Notes under the pieces: generated by a model | Told to the model about the DNA's origin: nothing | What the model saw: the letters and a program-made list of their open reading frames with translations, nothing else | Database searches by the model: none | Shown here: positions 1-7,340 of the stretch, piece after piece | How positions within the stretch are numbered: the stretch's first letter is position 1 | Layout of the letters: each line of letters begins with the position of its first letter | Made by a program: the position numbers and the translations under genes | Origin: Microcaldota archaeon | GTDB taxonomy: Archaea; Micrarchaeota; Micrarchaeia; Micrarchaeales; Micrarchaeaceae | Assembly (NCBI GenBank): GCA_021800515.1 | Contig: JAJYYU010000004.1 | Coordinates: forward strand, 1 to 37,811 | Direction of reading: 5' to 3' | DNA: 37,811 nucleotides

Positions 1-153
1 TTATTATTTTTTTATTATTATTTTAATTATTACTATTACTTATATTACTATTAATTTAATGAGTTAACATTTAAAATAATTAGATAAAATAAATTACCTA
101 TTTTGTATGCCTCAGCCTAGTTTAATGAGAAAGTTATAAAAATATTGCATATC

Positions 154-166
154 TATATATAATTAA
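154..166 (+). promoter_or_regulatory. Candidate TATA box of the rpo3 / ribosomal protein operon
   Basis: A TATATATAATTAA stretch lies about 90 nt before the rpo3 start. The whole 1-254 region is extremely AT-rich, so the box could be chance. No other gene is visible in 1-254. Confidence 0.35.
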
Positions 167-254
167 TCTTTTGAATAGATTATTCTTATTTTTAAATTTT
201 TAAATTTTATTTATTAAGTTTAATCTCTAAAATATACGGATTTCTCGTGATACC

Positions 255-821
255 TTGAAGATAGAGCAGATTACAAGCGATAATAAAACCCTAAGTTTTG
301 TATTAAAGGATGCAAACTACAGCCTTGCAAATTCCCTGAGAAGGATTGCGATGAATAGCGTAGATACCTTTGCAATAGATTCCGTCACATTCTATAAAAA
401 TACAAGTTCAATGTTTGATGAGTATATCGCACATAGAATAGGTCTTGTACCGATCATAACGCCTAAAAAAGGCTATTCTGCAGGAGATGAAATCCTGTTT
501 AATCTTGAAGCTGTTGGTCCAAAGATGGTGTATTCATCAGAACTGGTGTCAACGGATAAGAATGTAAAGGTTGCAAACTCCGGCATACCGTTAATAAAGC
601 TAGCAAGCAACCAAGAGCTAAGAATTGATGGGAAGGCAGTGCTGAACACAGGGCAAAAGCATGCAAAATTCCAACCAGGCATTGTGACATATGAGGAAAT
701 AAATGAGTCTTCATTTAAGTTTTATGTTGAAACATTTGGTCAGATGCCTCCGATTGAAATAATCGAGAATGCATGCAAAAAAATAGAACATGAATTAAAG
801 GACATTAAAAACAAATTATAA
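255..821 (+). CDS. rpo3: DNA-directed RNA polymerase subunit Rpo3 (subunit D)
   Basis: This is the archaeal counterpart of bacterial alpha and eukaryotic Rpb3; with Rpo11 it nucleates RNA polymerase assembly. The family signature of the dimerisation domain, NSLRRIAMNSV, is near residues 26-36, and the sequence then follows the family through YIAHRIGLVPI. At 188 residues the protein is short: the ferredoxin-like Fe-S insertion domain found in some archaeal Rpo3 proteins is absent, as in several other archaea. The start is TTG at 255, supported by a GTGAT Shine-Dalgarno at 247-251 and by the usual family N-terminus (MKIEQI). It opens the block that continues with tRNA-Leu and L18e. Confidence 0.95.
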   Translation: MKIEQITSDNKTLSFVLKDANYSLANSLRRIAMNSVDTFAIDSVTFYKNTSSMFDEYIAHRIGLVPIITPKKGYSAGDEILFNLEAVGPKMVYSSELVSTDKNVKVANSGIPLIKLASNQELRIDGKAVLNTGQKHAKFQPGIVTYEEINESSFKFYVETFGQMPPIEIIENACKKIEHELKDIKNKL

Positions 822-855
822 GTATGTGTGCTTCATTAATTTAACAATATATTGT

Positions 856-957
856 GCAGGAGTGGCAGAGCTTGGCCAAATGCGCAGGACTGAGGTGCTT
901 TATGCTCGGAACTTCTGTGTCTTAGAGACTGCGTGAGTTCGAATCTCACCTCCTGCA
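856..957 (+). tRNA. tRNA-Leu(GAG) with a 16-nt anticodon-loop intron
   Basis: The acceptor stem GCAGGAG (856-862) pairs with CTCCTGC (950-956), followed by discriminator A957. The anticodon stem CAGGA (885-889) pairs with TTCTG (913-917), giving anticodon GAG at 892-894. A long variable arm (GTCT 919-922 with AGAC 926-929) makes it class II. The T arm is GTGAG-TTCGAAT-CTCAC (933-949). Anticodon GAG reads CUU/CUC. The gene sits between rpo3 and L18e, the same place relative to L18e-L13-S9 as in haloarchaea. Confidence 0.95.
896..911 (+). other. tRNA-Leu intron (37/38) in a canonical bulge-helix-bulge
   Basis: Intron TGCTTTATGCTCGGAA lies between positions 37 and 38. The central 4-bp helix is 890-893 (CTGA) with 906-909 (TCGG, one G-U pair). 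The 3-nt bulges are GGT (894-896) and AAC (910-912), and the outer hairpin is GC-TTTAT-GC (897-905). This is the 3-4-3 substrate of archaeal tRNA splicing endonuclease. Removal restores a 7-nt loop. Confidence 0.88.
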
Positions 958-989
958 AATAATAAATCAAATATTAACGACTGATTTGC

Positions 990-1355
990 ATGAAAATAGA
1001 TATGAAACAGGTAAGCAAAAGGATAGAAAATCCAACGGCCCTTGAATGGTTCAGCGTTATTGCCGAAACCCGAGAGAAGGACAGGAGCAACAAGATCTAT
1101 GAAAATCTTGCAAAACTCTTAAATAAAAGGAACAGTATTAAGGTTAACTTGTGGAAATTGGGCAAGTACTCAAAGGAAGGAGATTACTTGATTGTCCCTG
1201 GAAAAGTTCTTGGAGTAGGCAGCCTTGACCATAAAATAAGCATCTGCGCGATTGATTTTTCAGAATCTGCGCTTGAGCAACTACGCAAATCAAATTCAAC
1301 AGTCCTGAAAATAAAGGATGCGCTAAGCAAAAAAGGATTTAAAATAATAATATAA
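990..1355 (+). CDS. rpl18e: 50S ribosomal protein L18e
   Basis: This is the archaeal/eukaryotic large-subunit protein eL18, related to bacterial L15. Its 121 residues match the usual length of about 120. Recognisable segments are ENPTALEWFSVIAET at the N-terminus, then the VPGKVLGVGSLDHKISICA core and a basic C-terminus. The ATG at 990 is used; a second in-frame ATG at 1002 is possible. It follows tRNA-Leu by 32 nt and precedes L13, the order conserved in archaea (L18e-L13-S9-Rpo10-S2). Confidence 0.95.
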   Translation: MKIDMKQVSKRIENPTALEWFSVIAETREKDRSNKIYENLAKLLNKRNSIKVNLWKLGKYSKEGDYLIVPGKVLGVGSLDHKISICAIDFSESALEQLRKSNSTVLKIKDALSKKGFKIII

Positions 1356-1394
1356 TTGAGTTAGTAATAAAGACGTATAATTAAAAGTGAAAAT

Positions 1395-1850
1395 ATGCCA
1401 ATAAAACTTGATAATGATTTTGAAGTTTATAATGCTGATCAGGAGATTCTTGGAAGGCTTGCCAGCATTGTAGCAAAGCAGTTATTGAACGGCAAAAAAG
1501 TTGCAATAATAAATGCAGATAAAGCATTGCTGAGTGGAAGCAAGAAAGGCATAATTGAAAAGTATAGAACAAGGCTGAATCTTGTAGAAAAGGCAAACCC
1601 TGCGCATTCACCATATTGGTCACGAAGGCCTGACCTGCTTGTAAAAAGGATTGTTAGAGGTATGCTTCCATACAGAAAGCCGTCAGGCAAAGAAGCATTC
1701 AAGAGATTGTTTGTGTTCATAGGCACGCCTGAAAACATCAAGGCAGAAAATATTAAAAAATTGAATATAAAAGACCCGAAAAAGATTTTTGTTAATACAA
1801 TTTCTATAAGAGAGCTTTCAAAGCTGCTCGGGTACAATGCAAAATTATAA
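1395..1850 (+). CDS. rpl13: 50S ribosomal protein L13
   Basis: This is uL13, a large-subunit assembly protein. The 151-residue product carries the archaeal pattern DQEILGRLASIVAKQLLNGK near the N-terminus, a basic RRPDLLVKRIVRGMLP centre (roughly 78-95) and the C-terminal helix SIRELSKLLGY. An AGTGA Shine-Dalgarno lies 5 nt before the ATG. It ends 8 nt before S9, so the two are surely cotranscribed. Confidence 0.96.
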   Translation: MPIKLDNDFEVYNADQEILGRLASIVAKQLLNGKKVAIINADKALLSGSKKGIIEKYRTRLNLVEKANPAHSPYWSRRPDLLVKRIVRGMLPYRKPSGKEAFKRLFVFIGTPENIKAENIKKLNIKDPKKIFVNTISIRELSKLLGYNAKL

Positions 1851-1858
1851 GGGATTAC

Positions 1859-2371
1859 ATGGACGAGACTACTACTAATAATGAAGTAAAAAAGCCTGCA
1901 GCGAGGAAACCTAGAAAGCAGACAGCAAAGGTGCCATCGCAAAAGTCAAAAAAAGCTAATGCAAAATCTATAACTGTTATTGCAACAGGAAGAAGGAAGA
2001 GTGCAGTAGCCCGTGCAAGCTTGTCAAATGGCGATGGGACCATATTAATAAATAACAAAAGTCTTGACTTAATCGAGCCAAAAGAGCTAAGAAGCATTAT
2101 AATGGAACCTTTTTCGGTTTCGCCAACTGCCGCCAATCTCAAGGACAAGATAAACATAAAGATTAATGTATTTGGTGGAGGTATGAGTTCTCAGGCGCAA
2201 GCCTCAAGAAATTCTATTTCAAAGGCTATAATAGCATTTGTAAACAATGATTCAATCCGCAATGAATTCAATGACTATAGGTACATGATAGCTGACGATC
2301 CAAGAAGGGTAGAGTCAAAGAAGTTCAAGGGACCTAAGGCAAGAGCAAGGTTCCAGACATCATACAGGTAA
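1859..2371 (+). CDS. rps9: 30S ribosomal protein S9
   Basis: This is uS9, whose C-terminal basic tail reaches the P-site tRNA. The S9 domain begins around residue 41 with ATGRRKSAVARASL and runs to the typical terminal RARFQTSYR. The first 40 residues are a Lys/Ala/Pro-rich extension, unlike most archaeal S9 proteins of about 130 residues; it is disordered in appearance and probably binds rRNA. The ATG at 1859 is preceded by GGGATT. Confidence 0.96.
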   Translation: MDETTTNNEVKKPAARKPRKQTAKVPSQKSKKANAKSITVIATGRRKSAVARASLSNGDGTILINNKSLDLIEPKELRSIIMEPFSVSPTAANLKDKINIKINVFGGGMSSQAQASRNSISKAIIAFVNNDSIRNEFNDYRYMIADDPRRVESKKFKGPKARARFQTSYR

Positions 2372-2382
2372 GTGCGATTTTT

Positions 2383-2414
2383 CTGCATGCAGAACTTTAA
2401 TTGTTGCATGCAGA
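2383..2414 (+). repeat. Two direct copies of TGCATGCAGAA, each holding a TGCATGCA palindrome
   Basis: Copies are at 2383-2393 and 2404-2414, start to start 21 bp (about two helical turns), just upstream of a TATA-like element (2427-2436). The position fits an operator or activator site for the gene at 2502. Function is inferred. Confidence 0.5.
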
Positions 2415-2426
2415 ATTTTAGCAAAA

Positions 2427-2436
2427 ATTTATAAAT
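2427..2436 (+). promoter_or_regulatory. TATA box before the 70-residue unknown gene
   Basis: TTTATAAATA follows an A-rich stretch that could act as the TFB recognition element. Transcription would start near 2458, leaving a short leader before the ATG at 2502. Confidence 0.5.
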
Positions 2437-2501
2437 ATCTAAATATCCTCTAATATAATCCTGCAATAAAAATAATAAAAATAAAACTTATGGTGAACTA
2501 A

Positions 2502-2714
2502 ATGCCTTTACAAAAGTCAAAAAAAGAGGAGATAATAAAAACTATAAACACTCTTTTGGATGGCATATGTGGAAATGACAAGGTTTGTTATAGAGACATG
2601 CTAAGGAATATAGAGTCCAACAGCGCCTTGCCGCAGGTTTGGAAGAAGATAGCAAAGGATGTTGTACTGCTTAAAAGGCAGCAGACATACCATAAAATTT
2701 TGCAGAAAAAATAA
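2502..2714 (+). CDS. Small basic helical protein of unknown function
   Basis: The 70-residue product is Lys-rich and predicted helical by inspection. It contains Cys23 and Cys29, and its central part (LLDGICGNDKVCYRDMLRNI) faintly recalls the small archaeal UPF0147 helical proteins; I do not regard that as established. A GGTGA Shine-Dalgarno lies 7 nt before the ATG, so translation is likely. It has its own promoter-like TATA box and lies between S9 and rpo10 inside a conserved block. It is not Rpo6, which is often encoded near here in other archaea; the Rpo6 signature is absent. Confidence 0.6.
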   Translation: MPLQKSKKEEIIKTINTLLDGICGNDKVCYRDMLRNIESNSALPQVWKKIAKDVVLLKRQQTYHKILQKK

Positions 2715-2804
2715 ATCTTTATTAAATACTCTCAACTATTTAAATTAAAAATAATATTTTTAAGATTATAATAAGATTATAGATTATAAGAACAAGTGAT
2801 TGAA

Positions 2805-3005
2805 ATGATTATGCCTGTAAGATGTTTTTCATGTGGACAAGTAGTTGCAGACAAATGGGCTGAATACGACAAAAGAGTCAATTCAGATCATGAGGACGCT
2901 TCAAAGGTGCTTGACGAAATGAATGTTAAGAGGTACTGCTGCAGGAGAATGTTCCTTGGAAATATTGAACTGATAGATGAGTTTATAACCCTTGACAGGA
3001 AATAA
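2805..3005 (+). CDS. rpo10: DNA-directed RNA polymerase subunit Rpo10 (subunit N)
   Basis: This small zinc-bound subunit bridges Rpo3/Rpo11 and the large subunit. Family hallmarks are PVRCFSCGQV (first CxxC pair) and RYCCRRMFL (adjacent cysteines). I start at ATG 2805 (MIMPVRC), because GTGAT at 2796-2800 is a Shine-Dalgarno with 4-nt spacing and because known Rpo10 proteins begin one or two residues before PVRC; reading GTG 2796 as the start would consume the ribosome site. The product is 66 residues, normal for the family. Confidence 0.94.
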   Translation: MIMPVRCFSCGQVVADKWAEYDKRVNSDHEDASKVLDEMNVKRYCCRRMFLGNIELIDEFITLDRK

Positions 3006-3052
3006 AAAGGCAAAACAAAATTTAACTCTATTAAATTAGCAATTAAGCATAA

Positions 3053-3064
3053 AATTATATAATT
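3053..3064 (+). promoter_or_regulatory. Candidate TATA box for rps2
   Basis: The palindromic AATTATATAATT lies in the rpo10-rps2 spacer. A start near 3084 would give a leader of about 105 nt that holds a small hairpin (AGGG 3113-3116 with CCCT 3123-3126) and a third TGCATGCA palindrome (3162-3169). Confidence 0.4.
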
Positions 3065-3190
3065 ATAAGGCTTATAATAAAGCAATAAACGACTGCAATA
3101 GCACACATTTTCAGGGTTTATGCCCTCATTAATGTAGTATATTCCAAAGCCAGGCAGCAGTTGCATGCAATCCAAACCAAGGTGAATAAA

Positions 3191-3949
3191 ATGGAAGAAC
3201 AATTTATCGCAAACCAGAGCGAATATCTGGAAGCAGGAATACATATAGCTACAAAGCTCAAAAGGCCAGGAATGGAAAAATTCATATATAAGGTAAGAGA
3301 GGATGGCCTTTATCTGTTTGACTTAAAGACTATTGATTCAAGAATAAGAATAGCAGCAAGCATGATTTCTGATTATAGCGCAAATGACATTCTTGTTACA
3401 GCATCAAGGATTTATGCGATTGCGGCAGCAAAGAAGTTTGCAGAGATAATAAATGCTAAATTTATTGAGAAAAGAGTCAGGCCAGGGATATTTACAGACC
3501 CTAACAAAGAGGATTTTGTGGAGCCAAAGCTTGTTATAGTTAGCGACACACGCAATGAAAAACAGGCAGTCAAGGAGGCAAGCACAAAAAGCATTCCTAT
3601 TATCGCGCTATGTGATACTGACAATTCGCCGAAATATGTTGATTTTGTAATACCTGTCAATAACAAGGGGAGGAAGGCTTTGGCATTTACATTTTACCTG
3701 CTTGCACGGGAGGTCCTCAAGGCAAGAGGAGATATAAAGTCAAATGACGAGTTCAAGTATTCTGTCCATGACTTTGAGGCGCAGCTCCAGACAGAGCAGA
3801 AGCCTGACTCGGCGCACCAGTACGTGAGGCAGTACCAGAAAGGTGCCATGCATACACGAGAGAATTCTCAACAGCCAGTCCAGCCATCTGCTAATACTAC
3901 ATCTGCTGAAAAAAAAGATGACGTATCTGCGTCTAAATCTGCAGAATAA
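3191..3949 (+). CDS. rps2: 30S ribosomal protein S2
   Basis: This is uS2 of archaeal/eukaryotic type. The core runs from YLEAGIHIATKLK through RIRIAASMI, the RPGIFTDP loop and the ALCDTDNSPKYVDFVIPVNNKG segment. Start chosen at ATG 3191 because GGTGA at 3181-3185 is an ideal Shine-Dalgarno; the in-frame ATG at 3161 lies upstream of it. The last 50 or so residues (Gln/Ser/Thr-rich, ending KSAE) extend beyond the usual archaeal S2 and look disordered. It is the last gene of the conserved block. Confidence 0.95.
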   Translation: MEEQFIANQSEYLEAGIHIATKLKRPGMEKFIYKVREDGLYLFDLKTIDSRIRIAASMISDYSANDILVTASRIYAIAAAKKFAEIINAKFIEKRVRPGIFTDPNKEDFVEPKLVIVSDTRNEKQAVKEASTKSIPIIALCDTDNSPKYVDFVIPVNNKGRKALAFTFYLLAREVLKARGDIKSNDEFKYSVHDFEAQLQTEQKPDSAHQYVRQYQKGAMHTRENSQQPVQPSANTTSAEKKDDVSASKSAE

Positions 3950-4249
3950 AGCACAGTGCATAAAGCCATTATTATGCAGGAACTTAACTTATAGTCTAGT
4001 TTTAACCAAATAAGCAAGAAATAAGGATTTATTCCTTGTAATGTATCAAGTCTGTTTCATTCCTTTTTCTACAATGCCTGAATCTTTAATCATGTAAGGA
4101 ATAGTAGGATGTATGATGTAGGATGAACATGCAATGCAATAGATATTTATTTATATTTCAAAGCTCTATAAAAGTTATATGAAAAGCTGCTGATCGATTA
4201 GACTGCAGCAGTGCAGCAAGAAATTAATAAATAAATACAAGGTGTTAGT
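3950..4249. other. Intergenic region with promoter-like elements and an inverted repeat
   Basis: No convincing coding sequence is present. TATAAAAG at 4167-4174 is a plausible TATA box for the gene at 4250. An inverted repeat CTGCTG (4187-4192) / CAGCAG (4206-4211) lies around the predicted transcription start; GCTGC at 4186-4190 could also pair with GCAGC at 4213-4217. A direct repeat GTAGGATG occurs at 4104-4111 and 4118-4125. Confidence 0.45.
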
Positions 4250-4804
4250 ATGGGGATTATTATAAAAGGGGACCTGCCCACTGAAAATAAGATAACTAAG
4301 ATGCCAAAAGATTACACAAACTACGATTTAAAAAAAGACAGCAGTACTGTATTGGCGCAGAAAATTTCAAAAGTGCTTCTGCCATCTCAAATCTCTTTTC
4401 AGTTTATTAATAAAAACATTGCATATGAAACTAATAAAGGATACATGTCCTGCGAGGACAGTGTTATTGTTACTGTAAAAGATAATAATGGAAAAGAAAA
4501 CTCTTATCCTATATCCCAAGAGGAATTTGATGCAACATATGAAAAGGCTGGCGACAATTATATACTAAAGCCAAATCTTGTGCTTGCTCTTGAACTTAAT
4601 GAGTCTTTCTATGTGCGCTATCCATGGAAGATTCAGGCGTTTTACGGGAATGAAGGAGACTGGCTCGTAAAAGAAAATGATAAAATGCTAGTCATCCCAA
4701 AAGCGGATTTCAATAATAATTACAAAATTTTAGGGAATCTCTTAAAACTGCGCGAGTATGCCAAAAAATATAAGGATCAACTTAGGACATCTGAGGCAAA
4801 ATAG
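4250..4804 (+). CDS. Protein of unknown function, first of a three-gene unknown cluster
   Basis: The 184-residue soluble protein has no signal peptide or membrane segment. Its second half seems to contain two related units: residues about 64-107 (CEDSVIVTV to SQEEFDATYEKA) and about 122-160 (YPWKIQAF, GDWLVKENDKMLVIPKADF). These recall the short beta-rich GDYLV...IPKDVFxxTYE module of small phage and bacterial proteins. That similarity is only by eye. A GGTG motif precedes the ATG. The next gene follows within about 30 nt. Confidence 0.6.
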   Translation: MGIIIKGDLPTENKITKMPKDYTNYDLKKDSSTVLAQKISKVLLPSQISFQFINKNIAYETNKGYMSCEDSVIVTVKDNNGKENSYPISQEEFDATYEKAGDNYILKPNLVLALELNESFYVRYPWKIQAFYGNEGDWLVKENDKMLVIPKADFNNNYKILGNLLKLREYAKKYKDQLRTSEAK

Positions 4805-4835
4805 AGAAAGCAATAAATTAATTAATCTTTTAATT

Positions 4836-5342
4836 ATGCATATGAATAGTAATATAAAATTTATCCACTATGCTATCCCTAATCTTAATTTCAACGACAT
4901 TTCAATATTGCAGAAAATAACATTTTATGCAGGAAATAGCCAAAAGAGGGTTTCTATTAATTGCCCCCCACTTGCATTACAAGTACCTTTTAATCCAGAA
5001 ATGGATAATAAAGTAAAGTTGCAAAAGCTGAAAAAAACAACAGGCCTTTCATTATTTCTCTCATCTAAAAATATGAAAACCCTATTTATATTGCATAAAA
5101 ATAATATAATAAAGAGAAAATTAAATTCAGTTGGTGCTTTCAAGGCAGAAGACGGCCTTGATGCTGCAAAAGCAATAAGGCTTAAGCAGTTGCCTTTCTT
5201 AAATGACATTAATAAGATAAATCTTATTGAAAAACAACTAAAGGTTGTAATGTTCCTTACAAATTCAAAAAATATCGCACAACTTGTGCATGCGCCTATT
5301 ATCCATTTGTATGATTTAAACAATGGAAAGAGAAAAAAATAA
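4836..5342 (+). CDS. Protein of unknown function, second gene of the unknown cluster
   Basis: This reading frame could be extended upstream to 4758, overlapping its neighbour, but ATG 4836 or 4842 just after the upstream stop is more natural. The product is about 168 residues, basic and Asn/Lys/Ile-rich, with a central amphipathic part and a Lys-rich tail (NNGKRKK). No signal peptide, membrane span or known motif was recognised. Close spacing on both sides (31 and 16 nt) suggests one transcript with its neighbours. Confidence 0.55.
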   Translation: MHMNSNIKFIHYAIPNLNFNDISILQKITFYAGNSQKRVSINCPPLALQVPFNPEMDNKVKLQKLKKTTGLSLFLSSKNMKTLFILHKNNIIKRKLNSVGAFKAEDGLDAAKAIRLKQLPFLNDINKINLIEKQLKVVMFLTNSKNIAQLVHAPIIHLYDLNNGKRKK

Positions 5343-5358
5343 ATAAAATAATGATAAA

Positions 5359-5838
5359 ATGGAAAAACAATCAAAAAAATATATATTAAATATATTAAAA
5401 TCTAAATTGAGAAAAGAAAAAAATAATAAAACAGAAAATTCTAATCAGTTATTGCCTATTATCACTGTTCCCTCAGACTTAATTGTGGCAATTTTTTATT
5501 ATCTTGGACCTGAATTTCGATTTTCTTCTAATTTGCTAAAAATAAATAACGCCTTTTATAACTTAGCTCAGGAAAGAAGATTCAAACCAATTTTTAATGA
5601 GATTATTTTTGATACGTCCAAAGGCTACCCTTATACAGAGACTATACAGTATGCAATAAATAGGATGGAAAAAGCAGATCTTCTTAATTGCACCGGTCCA
5701 TATCTTGACAAATATCATGTTTCAAGCAAATATTTTGAATCCCATGAATCTTCTATAGAAAATATATTCTTGCATAAAGAAAAAAATCTTTTGAAAAAAG
5801 CAGCAGCCAAGTTCATAACTTATATAAATAAAGATTAA
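5359..5838 (+). CDS. Unknown protein with Panacea (DUF4065)-like winged-helix features
   Basis: The first 30 residues are Lys/Asn-rich. From about residue 40 the pattern is helical: a hydrophobic LIVAIFYYLG helix, a second helix near 58-72, FD at 84-85, then GYPYTETIQYAINRMEKADLL near 89-109. The order (helix, helix, F-D, Y-P-Y, helix, leucine turn) resembles DUF4065/Panacea domains, where a YGP(Y/F)S motif precedes a helix; that family includes antitoxins. The match is by eye and weak, so the role stays unknown. Confidence 0.5.
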   Translation: MEKQSKKYILNILKSKLRKEKNNKTENSNQLLPIITVPSDLIVAIFYYLGPEFRFSSNLLKINNAFYNLAQERRFKPIFNEIIFDTSKGYPYTETIQYAINRMEKADLLNCTGPYLDKYHVSSKYFESHESSIENIFLHKEKNLLKKAAAKFITYINKD

Positions 5839-5899
5839 AATAAAGCAATAATTGTTGTTTTATATATCTATACATATTAAATTAAAATATTGATCAAAT

Positions 5900-6955
5900 A
5901 TGAAAAACCAGACGTCATCAAGAAAACTGGAGCATATAAAATTGTCATTGAATAAGGATGTTCAATTTAAAATCACTAATCAGTTTGAGAATATATTATT
6001 GCTTCCCAAAAAATCAAAAACTGTTGCCCAGTCAGAAGTTGATCTATCCTCACTATTTCTTGGCAAAAAGGTAGGTGCGCCGATATTTATGTCTGCTATG
6101 ACTGGTGGCCATGAAAAGACATTTCAGATAAATAAGAATTTGGCTGAGGCTGCAGATGAATTCAACATTCCAATGGGACTTGGAAGCCAAAGGGCAATGA
6201 TAGAAAATAACAGCCTTGCATATACATATGATGTCAAGAAATATCATGATATAATCTTACTTGGCAACATAGGCATTGCTCAGCTTGCAAATTATAAGCC
6301 TTCCCAGATACAGCATATGCTAGATGAAGTGCATGCTGATGCATTATGCGTACATACAAATCCAGCTCAAGAAATAGCTCAACCTGAAGGAAATCTTGGA
6401 TTTAAAAATGCATTTGCCAATTTGAAATCTCTTGCAGAGAGCATTGATTATAAAGTAATACTCAAAGAGGTTGGAAATGGCATATCAAAAGAGGTGGCAG
6501 AAAAGGTCAGCAGAACAAAAGTCTATGGAATAGATACTGGGGGAGCAGGTGGAACAAACTGGATTGCGATAGAGCTTTTCAGGAATTATTCCCATGATAT
6601 GGATTTTATAAAGGAATGGGGCATTCCCACTGCGCAGTCGCTAATTGAAATAAAATCTGTATTTAATAGATCGGTTACAGCAACAGGCGGTATACGTACA
6701 GGCATTGATGTTGTAAAGGCAATATCACTCGGTGCTGACTCCTGTGGAATAGCGATGCCGATGCTTAAAGCAAATAAAGACGGCAGCAAAGGTATAAAGC
6801 ATTATATTGCCAGACTAATAGAAGATATAAAACATGAGATGTCACTTCTCAATTGCGCAAATATAAATGATTTGAAGGCATTGAAATTTACTATAAATGC
6901 TCCTCTTTCAGATATCCTAAAACAGAGAAATATAAATCTAAATTATCTGCGTTAA
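5900..6955 (+). CDS. fni: Isopentenyl-diphosphate delta-isomerase, type 2
   Basis: This FMN- and NADPH-dependent enzyme interconverts isopentenyl and dimethylallyl diphosphate, feeding archaeal lipid synthesis. The 351 residues match the family length. Visible hallmarks are the N-terminal R-K-x-E-H, APIFMSAMTGG with the following helix (about 59-80), GLGSQRAM, the LLGNIGIAQL segment, GTNWIAIELFR, the glycine-rich ATGGIRTGIDVVKAISLGAD stretch (phosphate-binding end of the TIM barrel) and GIAMPML. A TATA-like TTATATATC about 40 nt upstream suggests its own promoter. The downstream mevalonate genes lie 28 kb away. Confidence 0.95.
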   Translation: MKNQTSSRKLEHIKLSLNKDVQFKITNQFENILLLPKKSKTVAQSEVDLSSLFLGKKVGAPIFMSAMTGGHEKTFQINKNLAEAADEFNIPMGLGSQRAMIENNSLAYTYDVKKYHDIILLGNIGIAQLANYKPSQIQHMLDEVHADALCVHTNPAQEIAQPEGNLGFKNAFANLKSLAESIDYKVILKEVGNGISKEVAEKVSRTKVYGIDTGGAGGTNWIAIELFRNYSHDMDFIKEWGIPTAQSLIEIKSVFNRSVTATGGIRTGIDVVKAISLGADSCGIAMPMLKANKDGSKGIKHYIARLIEDIKHEMSLLNCANINDLKALKFTINAPLSDILKQRNINLNYLR

Positions 6956-7340
6956 TATTAATGCTATCCATCTATCCTTGCAACCTTTAAAAATATGCTT
7001 CAAGAAAAATGGAATGCATTGCCTAAAGATATAAATATCACAATAACGCAAGCATAATCAATAATGAAAAGAGAACTACAAACAAGGATTATTTTTATAA
7101 ATGGCGTAACAATAAATATAATAAATATTAACAATGAAACATAAATCTTGTGAGGAAAAATAAGTACCAAATAAAGTACTTTTGTAGCAATAAAGATAAA
7201 GCACTTACAAAATTTTGTTCAATACATTTAAATACTTTAATATAAAAATAATATTTAATTGGGTTGAAATTATTAAAAAGATGATAGGGCACGATATAAA
7301 AGTATGTAATACTATATTTAGCTATTAATGGTTGAATTTA
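6956..7340. other. AT-rich intergenic region without a recognised gene
   Basis: Only very short open frames occur (for example 26 codons from ATG 7064), with no ribosome site or known motif. GATATAAAAG near 7291-7300 is a plausible TATA box for the large metallophosphoesterase gene. Confidence 0.4.

Noticed and set aside
4070-4126. Possible C/D box sRNA (CTGA near 4077 and ATGATGT near 4113)
   Set aside because: Box C and D are not in the right order and spacing, and no second box pair is present.
4758-4835. Upstream extension of the second unknown gene overlapping the first
   Set aside because: The ATG at 4758 lies deep inside the preceding gene; ATG 4836 or 4842 after that stop is more natural.
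7064-7144. 26-codon frame from ATG 7064 in the gap before the phosphoesterase gene
   Set aside because: No Shine-Dalgarno or TATA at the right distance; AT-rich low-complexity product.
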